A DNA stretch of 5,376 nt, taken from NCBI GenBank assembly GCA_015494485.1, contig WGBF01000105.1:1-5376 (forward strand), in the 5' to 3' direction. The notes beneath the pieces were generated by a model. That model saw only the letters and a list, made by a program, of their open reading frames with translations. It had not been told where the DNA came from and made no database searches. This DNA comes from a bacterium (GTDB lineage: Bacteria > Calditrichota > Calditrichia > RBG-13-44-9 > J042). The position numbers and the translations under genes are program-made. Shown piece after piece: positions 1 through 5,376 of this stretch (positions are counted from its first letter, which is position 1; each line of letters opens with the position of its first letter).

Positions 1-2919
1 GAAGAATTCTGGGCATCTCTCCCGGAAGGCGTTCGCAAAAACATTCGCGCAAGGCAACTGAGGTTATTCCTTGTAAACAGCCAGGCTATTGCGGAAGAAT
101 TGGCCGGCGAACCGCAGTTAATCTTACCGCTGGCGGCGCAGGCATTAGCCGGGGCATTTTGCCATGTGCTTCCCGAACTCCACGTATTTGCGCCAAAGGT
201 TGTGCAGGATGGGTATTTTAATTTGTTAATGAACCGTTTTGGCAAACATCGCCATCTGGTCGAGGAAAACCACCAGGCGTTTATTGCCGGGACGGAAAAA
301 GTCCAGGAAGTGGACTGGCAGAAATTACCGCCGGTGGAACAATTAGAATTAGCCGAACCGCCCGCACCTTGGCCGGTTCGGCAGGCAGCGGCAGTGGATG
401 AATCCGTATTTGACTTAACCTATTTTTACGAAACGATCGGCTTCTTGTACCGTCGGGACGAACACGAGTTGCTGGCCGATGCACCGGCACTGGCACTTGG
501 CGGGTTGCCCGGAGGCAGCAGTGCCATTCGCCAGCATACCACGGTGGGCACGATTCCCGAACTCCATGCGGAACAGTGCACCGGTTGCTTGCAGTGCAGC
601 GCGGTTTGTCCCGATGTGGCCTTACCGGTGACCATTCAGGAACCCGCGTCGCTGTTACGGGCGGGTATTGCCCGTGCCGAAAAAGCCAGGGGGCCTTTTT
701 TACAATTTGGCCGCGTTCAGGAAAACTATTTGAAGTTGGCCTATCGCATCGTTCAAAAAGATGATTTGCACCAGTTTACCGGCCTGAAAGGACTGGCTCT
801 GGAGACCTACCGGCAGTTGGTTGAGCTCATGAAACCGGGCGATGATGTGCGCCAGGCACTGGAGGGTGAATTTCAGACCATTCTGGAAACCCTGGCGGAT
901 GTGCCCATCGTCCGCACCGAACACTTCTTTGACCAGCCTCATGCCCAGCAGAAGGGGAGTGGGCAGATTTTTTCGCTGGTGATAGATCCCGATGCCTGTA
1001 AATCCTGCGGTTTGTGCGCTGCAGCCTGTCGGGAAGGGGCACTGGACATGGTGCCGGTGACGGAAGAAAAAGTCAGTGAACTGCGGGCTCAGCGCGACTT
1101 TCTGATGGAATTGCCGGAAGTGCCATTGGATTTCCTTGAAAAATTGCCCGTGGAAGACGATGAAATCCGCACAATGCTGCCGCTGTTGAATCGCTCGGTG
1201 TATTATTCCCTGTACGGTGGGGATAATGCACCGGCGGGGAGTGGGGGCAAAATTGCCCTTCACCTGGTGACCGCTGCAGTGGAGCGTGAAATGCATCCCC
1301 GCATCCAGCGCTTTATTACCCAACTGGACCAGATGATTGAGACCCTGGAAAAGAACATTCAGGGGCAGGTGAGCGGCTCCCTTCACATTAACGATTTTGA
1401 AGCCTTTGCGGAAGAGCTTTCCCACCTGGAAAAGAAGAAAGTAGACATCGGGCAACTGGCTTCCTTAGTGGTGGAAACGGAGCAGCGACCGGAAAAACTG
1501 GATAAAGAACTTCTGGAATTGCAAAGCCGTACGGTTCATGAGTTAAAAACGCTTCGGGAAAAATTGCAGGAAGGAGCATCCGGGCGGGGCCGTGCCCGGT
1601 TGTTAGCCGCGCTGGAAAAAGGCAGCATTGCCTTCTGGAGCGGAATATTCCCCTACAACCCGTTACCGTTTCCCTGGGTGGCCCGGGAAAACAGTCCGGC
1701 AGTCGCCGAGGGATTGCTGGAAGGCCTCATGGCCCGCATGGTGGAAAGTATCCGCATTTACCGCAAGGGCAAGCTGGTTGCGGATGGCCTGTACGAGCCG
1801 CAGAAGCACGAAGAAGAATTACAATCATTGCAATATCAGGATTTAACCGAAGAAGAGAAGGCCCTGTTACCCCCGGTTTGGGTAATTGGGGGAGATGCCA
1901 TGTTCAGTGGCAACAGTCTGGCGGCGCTGCAACGCATTTTGCACAGCCAGTTGCCCATTAAAATTTTAATTGTGGACAATCAGGGGCTGGCCCTTACCAC
2001 CGGAACGCACGCCAACACCGGATTTGGCCATCGGTACCGGCAACGGGTGGAGTTGGCACTGAATGCTCTCTTCAGCCGTCAGGCATTTGTAGCGCAGGGG
2101 AGTGTGGGGTATCCGGCGCTGTTGTTCCGGCAGGCCACCCAACTGGTGCAGTTTGAGGGTCCGGGCTTGCTGGTCGTTGACGCACCTGAGCCGGTGGCGC
2201 AGGGCATTACGCCCACGCAGGTGCTGGAGCTGAGTCGCCTGGCTGTTGCTACCCGCACCTTTCCGCTGTTCACCTTCAATCCCCGTGAAGGGGAAGGCTT
2301 CCAGGCGGCACTGGACATTTCCGCCAATCCGGAACCGGAAACCGAGTGGGTTACCGAAATGGTGGCGCTCCCCTATGAAGAAGGGCGGCAACTGCCCTTA
2401 ACTCCGGCGCATTGGGCCGTTCGCCAATTGCGCTATCGCAAGTATTTTCGGTACATCCCCAAAAAAGAATGGACACCCGATCTGGTACCGTTGCTGGAAT
2501 ATTTAACACTGCCGGCTGACGAACAACGTAACGTAACGCCGTACATCGAAGTGGTGTACAAAAAGCAACTGTGGCGTGTGGCGGTGGCACCGGAAATTGC
2601 TGCCAACGTGGCTGACAGGCAACGCACCTGGCAGATGTTGCAGGAACTCAGCGGTATTCGCTCCTCTCTGGTGGAACAATTGCGCGCCGAAGCCAAGGAA
2701 GAAATGGAAAAGGAATTAGCGGTGCGTCAGGCCGCACTGGAAAAGGAATTTCAGGAGAAACAGGCCGCACTGGAAAGCCAGCACGAGCGGATTTACCATC
2801 AAAAACTGAAGGAACGGCTATTGCAGCTTAGCGGTTTTCCTCAAAATGCCCAGAAGCTGGCCATGAAGTTAAAGGATCTGGTCGGTGGAAACGGTCATTC
2901 GGAAGAGGAGGGAAAATAG
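1..2919 (+). CDS. PFOR/NifJ-like protein, 5'-truncated by window edge, probably lacking 2-oxoacid oxidoreductase activity
   Basis: The frame is open from base 1 to TAG at 2917-2919 (972 visible residues), so the true start lies upstream; the TTG at 100 is internal. Residues 1-105 resemble the end of PFOR domain III. A ferredoxin domain follows with C193/196/199/203-P and C333/336/339/343-R. Residues 401-420 and 541-760 align by eye with the PFOR TPP domain, including a GSIAFWSG stretch at 541, GGDA at 630-633 and FPLFTFNP at 754-761. No cysteine occurs after C343, so the proximal-cluster ligands are missing, and GDG has become GDA. Helical insertions (about 205-325 and 431-524), extra sequence at about 790-885 and a coiled coil at about 885-945 make it longer than ordinary PFOR. 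It ends 3 bases before rnfC. Family membership is confident. Loss of pyruvate oxidation is inferred, and a role as electron carrier or scaffold for Rnf is a hypothesis. Confidence 0.85.
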   Translation, partial: EEFWASLPEGVRKNIRARQLRLFLVNSQAIAEELAGEPQLILPLAAQALAGAFCHVLPELHVFAPKVVQDGYFNLLMNRFGKHRHLVEENHQAFIAGTEKVQEVDWQKLPPVEQLELAEPPAPWPVRQAAAVDESVFDLTYFYETIGFLYRRDEHELLADAPALALGGLPGGSSAIRQHTTVGTIPELHAEQCTGCLQCSAVCPDVALPVTIQEPASLLRAGIARAEKARGPFLQFGRVQENYLKLAYRIVQKDDLHQFTGLKGLALETYRQLVELMKPGDDVRQALEGEFQTILETLADVPIVRTEHFFDQPHAQQKGSGQIFSLVIDPDACKSCGLCAAACREGALDMVPVTEEKVSELRAQRDFLMELPEVPLDFLEKLPVEDDEIRTMLPLLNRSVYYSLYGGDNAPAGSGGKIALHLVTAAVEREMHPRIQRFITQLDQMIETLEKNIQGQVSGSLHINDFEAFAEELSHLEKKKVDIGQLASLVVETEQRPEKLDKELLELQSRTVHELKTLREKLQEGASGRGRARLLAALEKGSIAFWSGIFPYNPLPFPWVARENSPAVAEGLLEGLMARMVESIRIYRKGKLVADGLYEPQKHEEELQSLQYQDLTEEEKALLPPVWVIGGDAMFSGNSLAALQRILHSQLPIKILIVDNQGLALTTGTHANTGFGHRYRQRVELALNALFSRQAFVAQGSVGYPALLFRQATQLVQFEGPGLLVVDAPEPVAQGITPTQVLELSRLAVATRTFPLFTFNPREGEGFQAALDISANPEPETEWVTEMVALPYEEGRQLPLTPAHWAVRQLRYRKYFRYIPKKEWTPDLVPLLEYLTLPADEQRNVTPYIEVVYKKQLWRVAVAPEIAANVADRQRTWQMLQELSGIRSSLVEQLRAEAKEEMEKELAVRQAALEKEFQEKQAALESQHERIYHQKLKERLLQLSGFPQNAQKLAMKLKDLVGGNGHSEEEGK
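577..612 (+). other. [4Fe-4S] cluster motif I of the PFOR-like protein
   Basis: The codons give the classic C-x2-C-x2-C-x3-C-P pattern (C193, C196, C199, C203, P204 in visible-residue numbering). In PFOR this is the first cluster of the inserted ferredoxin domain that hands electrons to ferredoxin. It is fully intact here, in contrast to the TPP-like domain downstream. Confidence 0.9.
997..1032 (+). other. [4Fe-4S] cluster motif II of the PFOR-like protein
   Basis: The codons give C-x2-C-x2-C-x3-C (C333, C336, C339, C343), followed by Arg344 where most such motifs have Pro. It lies 140 residues after the first motif, whereas the PFOR structures I remember have roughly 55. The extra stretch between them is mostly helical in character. 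All four ligands are present, so a cluster is expected. Confidence 0.85.
2695..2793 (+). repeat. Three 33-nt (11-residue) coiled-coil repeats near the 3' end of the PFOR-like gene
   Basis: Three successive hendecads can be read: KEEMEKELAVR (899-909), QAALEKEFQEK (910-920) and QAALESQHERI (921-931). The last two share a perfect 16-base direct repeat at 2728-2743 and 2761-2776, exactly 33 bases apart. Eleven-residue periodicity is typical of right-handed or straight coiled coils. The identical DNA suggests a recent in-frame duplication. The surrounding helix spans about 885-945 and is rich in Glu, Lys, Gln and Ala. Confidence 0.7.
2905..2912 (+). promoter_or_regulatory. Shine-Dalgarno sequence for rnfC
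   Basis: GAGGAGGG lies inside the last codons of the PFOR-like gene, 10 bases before the rnfC ATG at 2923. Its strength and position fix the rnfC start. They also imply that rnfC can recruit its own ribosomes besides those ending at the TAG 3 bases upstream of its ATG. Confidence 0.85.
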
Positions 2920-2922
2920 GCC

Positions 2923-4311
2923 ATGGCATTTACCCTGCTGAAGGAACTGAAACATCTTACGGAAATCAAAGAGGTTAAAACCTTTAAGCACGGGATTCAT
3001 CCCAACGATTACAAGCATTACACCAAAGACCTGCCCATTGAACGCATGCCTTTTGTGGATGAATACGTGCTGCCGTTATCCCAGCACGCTGGCGCGCCTT
3101 CAAAGCCCATTGTTAAACCGGGTGATTACGTGTACCGGGGCCAGTTGATTGCCGAACCGGCGGCGTTTGTGTCTGCAGCATTGCATGCTCCGGTCACCGG
3201 GTGGGTAAAAGCCATTGAACCGCGGGAGCATCCCGGGGGAAAAATCAGTGAAGCCATCGTCATTGAGCGCGATCCCCATTCACCCCAGACCTTGCTAAAC
3301 GAACACCCCATTGACTGGGAAAATCTGCGGCCGAAAGAAATTCTGGAAATTATTCGGCTTGGGGGATTTGTGGGACTGGGGGGCGCAGCGTTCCCAACGC
3401 ACGTAAAATACGCTGTACCGGAAGGCAAACACGCCAAGTATTTCTTTGTGAATGCTGCGGAATGCGAACCCTTTCTCACTACCGATTACCGCATCATGCT
3501 GGAGCGCTACGACTCCATTTTTCTGGGCATTCGGATTATCCTCAAACTGCTGGGATCGGAAAAAGCCTTTATCGGTACGGAAACCAATAAATGGGACGCC
3601 ATTGAACTGTTGCGGAGCTTAAAGCCTGACGACATTCCGGTGGAAATTATCCCTCTGGAAACCAAATATCCCCAAGGCGCGGAAAAAATGCTGATTGAAG
3701 CCGTGGTGCACCGGGAAGTCCCCAGCGGGCGCCTGCCCATTGATGTGGAAGTGGTGGTGAATAACGTCGGTACGGTTGCCGCCATTGGGGATATTTTCCA
3801 GTACAATCAGCCGCTCATTGAACGGGTGGTAACGGTCACCGGGCCAGGTATTCGCCGCCCTGCCAATTTGCTGGTGCCCATTGGTACACCCCTTACGGCA
3901 ATTATTGAATACTGCGGCGGGATGACGGATAACGTCCGCCAGGTGCTGTTTGGCGGGCCGATGATGGGCATACCCCAACGCACACTGGATGTGCCCATTC
4001 TAAAAGGAACATCCGGGGTATTGTTTTTAACGGATTACGAGGTAGTGCCCCGCCAGGAATACCCCTGCGTGCACTGTATGAAGTGCGTGGATGCGTGCCC
4101 CATGTATCTAAACCCCAGCCTGTTGGGAATGCTGGCGCGGGTGCGCCGTTATGAGGACATGCTGGAACACCACGTGATGGATTGTATTGAATGCGGGTCC
4201 TGTTCCTATGTGTGCCCGTCCAACATCCCGCTGGTGCAACGGTTTCGGGTGGCCAAAACCTTGCTGCGGGAGCAGATGGCCCGGGAGAGGGCAAAAGAGA
4301 AAAAAGCGTGA
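2923..4311 (+). CDS. rnfC: Rnf complex subunit C (ion-translocating ferredoxin:NAD+ oxidoreductase, peripheral electron-input subunit)
   Basis: This 462-residue cytoplasmic-side subunit is normally the site of NAD(H) and ferredoxin-linked electron exchange in Rnf. The N-terminus carries the family-like TFKHGIHP stretch, followed by a lipoyl-like barrel segment around KPGDYVYRGQ (about 66-100). A NuoF-like FMN/NADH region has GGFVGLGGAAFPT at 147-159 and NAAECEP at 177-183. Two ferredoxin motifs close the protein: C382/385/388/392-P and C421/424/427/431-P. These clusters separate RnfC from the related NqrA. It ends in a short charged tail, without the long Ala/Lys-rich extension of enterobacterial RsxC. 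The ATG at 2923 is supported by a strong ribosome binding site and by family-like N-terminal sequence. It follows the PFOR-like gene by 3 bases and precedes rnfD by 57, so co-transcription is very likely. Nothing in it looks damaged. Confidence 0.96.
   Translation: MAFTLLKELKHLTEIKEVKTFKHGIHPNDYKHYTKDLPIERMPFVDEYVLPLSQHAGAPSKPIVKPGDYVYRGQLIAEPAAFVSAALHAPVTGWVKAIEPREHPGGKISEAIVIERDPHSPQTLLNEHPIDWENLRPKEILEIIRLGGFVGLGGAAFPTHVKYAVPEGKHAKYFFVNAAECEPFLTTDYRIMLERYDSIFLGIRIILKLLGSEKAFIGTETNKWDAIELLRSLKPDDIPVEIIPLETKYPQGAEKMLIEAVVHREVPSGRLPIDVEVVVNNVGTVAAIGDIFQYNQPLIERVVTVTGPGIRRPANLLVPIGTPLTAIIEYCGGMTDNVRQVLFGGPMMGIPQRTLDVPILKGTSGVLFLTDYEVVPRQEYPCVHCMKCVDACPMYLNPSLLGMLARVRRYEDMLEHHVMDCIECGSCSYVCPSNIPLVQRFRVAKTLLREQMARERAKEKKA
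4066..4101 (+). other. [4Fe-4S] cluster motif I of RnfC
   Basis: The pattern C-x2-C-x2-C-x3-C-P is formed by C382, C385, C388, C392 and P393. It is the first of the two RnfC ferredoxin-type clusters, and all ligands are intact. Confidence 0.92.
4183..4218 (+). other. [4Fe-4S] cluster motif II of RnfC
   Basis: The pattern C-x2-C-x2-C-x3-C-P is formed by C421, C424, C427, C431 and P432, 39 residues after the first motif. This is the usual paired arrangement in RnfC. Confidence 0.92.
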
Positions 4312-4350
4312 ATGGTGCAATTGGAGCAAAAAGCTGAATGGTAATGCGAC

Positions 4351-4358
4351 AAAGGTGA
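4351..4358 (+). promoter_or_regulatory. Shine-Dalgarno sequence for rnfD
   Basis: AAAGGTGA sits 10 bases before the ATG at 4369 and matches the anti-Shine-Dalgarno complement over AGGTGA. It decides the rnfD start within the 57-base gap after rnfC. Confidence 0.75.
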
Positions 4359-4368
4359 CGAGAATACG

Positions 4369-5376
4369 ATGAAAAGGCAAAAACCCCGTTTACTGCTAAC
4401 AACTTCACCATTTATTAAATCCCGTGAAGATACTGCCTTCATGATGTGGCAGGTGAATTATGCCCTGCTGCCAGTGGTGCTGGCCAGTGTTTACTTTTTT
4501 GGCATCAGTGCTATTCTCATCATGCTGGTTTCCATTATCGGAGTGGTGATTCCGGAATGGCTCTACAGCAAACACAAAGGCACTCCCGTCAACACGGTGC
4601 GGGACGGTTCCGCGCTGGTAACCGCCCTGCTGTTTGCCCTGACCTTGCCGCCGGGAATTCCCCTCTGGATGGCCTTTGTGGGAGCGCTGGTAGCTGTACT
4701 GCTGGGCAAGTTGATTTTCGGAGGGCTGGGGTATAACCCCTTTAATCCGGCCCTGGTGGGGCGCGCTTTTTTGCAGGCGGCATTCCCGGTGGCCATGACG
4801 ACCTGGTCACCGTATGGCAATTTGAGCAATTTTTTTGAAATCCGGGGCGCCAATTTGGCCATTCCGTTTCTAAAAGCAAAGGTGGATGCGGTAACAATGG
4901 CAACACCATTGGCCCAGTTAAAGTTTGACCATCAGTTAACCCGCTTGAGTGACCTGCTGCTGGGATCCACTGCCGGTTCATTGGGGGAAACGCCGGCCAT
5001 TCTAATTTTACTGGCAGGTGTTTACCTAGCCCTTCGCAAAGTGATTAACTGGCGAATTCCGGTGGGCATTTTCCTTTCGGTTTACCTTACTGCCCTGGTG
5101 TTGCACTGGCTTCACCCGGAACGGGTCCCTGACCCGGTTTTCCATCTTTTTGCCGGAGGGTTGATGCTGGGGGCGGTATTCATGGCAACCGACCCGGTCA
5201 CCTCTCCCATTACACAACGGGGGGTGTGGATTTTCAGCGCCGGAATTGGTTTTCTGGTGGTCATTATCCGGGTGTACGGGGGATTGCCGGAAGGGGTCAT
5301 GTACGCCATTTTGCTGATGAATGCATTGACGCCGCTGATTAATCAGGTGGCACAACCACCCATTTATGGAATGCGC
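4369..5376 (+). CDS. rnfD: Rnf complex subunit D (membrane subunit with covalent FMN), 3' end cut by window
   Basis: The frame is open from ATG at 4369 to the window edge: 336 codons with no stop. Family length and the ending (LINQVAQPPIYGMR, like the C-terminus of RnfD proteins) suggest only a few residues are missing. The product is an integral membrane protein of the RnfD/NqrB family that takes part in electron transfer across the membrane and in ion transport. Visible family signatures are the N-terminal LLLTTSPFIKS, DGSALVTALLFALTLPP from residue 79, GGLGYNPFNPA at 118-128, and TDPVTSP at 274-280. The segment DAVTMATPL holds the S/T-x-A-T flavinylation motif, with T179 as the expected phosphoester attachment site for FMN. 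Hydrophobic helices begin at about residue 30, in two runs either side of G45. Lying after rnfC, it fits the rnfCDGEAB order, and flavin transfer would need an ApbE-type enzyme encoded elsewhere. Identification is firm. Confidence 0.95.
   Translation, partial: MKRQKPRLLLTTSPFIKSREDTAFMMWQVNYALLPVVLASVYFFGISAILIMLVSIIGVVIPEWLYSKHKGTPVNTVRDGSALVTALLFALTLPPGIPLWMAFVGALVAVLLGKLIFGGLGYNPFNPALVGRAFLQAAFPVAMTTWSPYGNLSNFFEIRGANLAIPFLKAKVDAVTMATPLAQLKFDHQLTRLSDLLLGSTAGSLGETPAILILLAGVYLALRKVINWRIPVGIFLSVYLTALVLHWLHPERVPDPVFHLFAGGLMLGAVFMATDPVTSPITQRGVWIFSAGIGFLVVIIRVYGGLPEGVMYAILLMNALTPLINQVAQPPIYGMR
4894..4905 (+). other. Covalent FMN attachment motif of RnfD (T-M-A-T, T179)
   Basis: The codons read Thr-Met-Ala-Thr followed by Pro-Leu. 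This fits the S/T-x-A-T motif in which the last threonine of RnfD, RnfG, NqrB or NqrC is esterified with FMN by ApbE. Many homologues have Gly in the second position; Met here is a mild variation. Confidence 0.8.

Noticed and set aside
100..102. TTG as the start of the first gene
   Set aside because: The frame is open back to base 1, and the upstream 33 codons continue the PFOR domain III similarity with no ribosome binding site near the TTG. The true start is outside the window.
700..1455. Long minus-strand open frame of about 250 codons opposite the PFOR-like gene
   Set aside because: It lies wholly antisense to a well-supported coding region, its translation shows no recognisable motif, and it fits the shadow expected of a biased plus-strand gene.
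1..2919. First gene as a pseudogene
   Set aside because: The frame is intact over 972 codons with all eight ferredoxin ligands, a good downstream operon junction and structured extra domains. Loss of catalytic motifs looks selective and not like random decay.
4309..4342. Eight-base direct repeat TGAATGGT in the rnfC-rnfD gap (4309-4316 and 4335-4342)
   Set aside because: It is short, with no third copy seen and no symmetry, so it is consistent with chance.
4312..4344. Ten-codon reading frame (MVQLEQKAEW) directly after the rnfC stop
   Set aside because: It has no convincing Shine-Dalgarno of its own, is too short to judge, and lies in a 57-base gap. An ATG right after a TGA can occur by chance.
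3902..4411. Minus-strand open frame across the end of rnfC and into rnfD
   Set aside because: It is antisense to the RnfC cluster motifs, Pro/Arg/Ser-rich with no family features, and a shadow frame.
4446..4736. Plus-strand 96-codon frame inside rnfD
   Set aside because: It overlaps rnfD out of frame, and the rnfD frame carries all the family motifs there.

Overview
The window is one stretch of a single plus-strand operon. It reads through the end of a large pyruvate:ferredoxin oxidoreductase (PFOR)-like gene, a complete rnfC, and almost all of rnfD, which runs off the right edge. Genes are packed tightly: 3 bases separate the first pair and 57 the second, each with a clear Shine-Dalgarno sequence. 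I see no terminator, promoter, RNA gene, mobile element or CRISPR. The source looks like an anaerobic or facultatively anaerobic bacterium with ferredoxin-based energy metabolism and a base composition slightly over half G+C by eye. The phylum cannot be fixed from the sequence.

Region 1-2919 holds the last 972 codons of the PFOR-like protein, open in frame from base 1. It begins near the end of the family's domain III and passes through a two-cluster ferredoxin domain to a domain shaped like the thiamine pyrophosphate (TPP) domain. It ends in extra C-terminal sequence with a coiled coil. The ferredoxin domain keeps all eight cluster cysteines. The TPP-like domain has no cysteine at all, so every proximal-cluster ligand of normal PFOR is gone, and its cofactor motifs are degenerate. 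The protein looks like a PFOR that kept its electron wire but lost its known catalytic chemistry.

Region 2923-4311 is rnfC, the soluble subunit with NuoF-like FMN/NADH motifs and two [4Fe-4S] clusters. Region 4369-5376 is rnfD, a membrane subunit with a covalent-FMN threonine motif. This matches the start of the common rnfCDGEAB order, so rnfG is expected just to the right.

The Rnf complex couples electron flow between reduced ferredoxin and NAD+ to Na+ or H+ transport. My main inference is that the degenerate PFOR-like protein is a dedicated electron-transfer partner or scaffold for Rnf, and not a pyruvate-oxidising enzyme. Inter-family comparisons were made by eye from memory.
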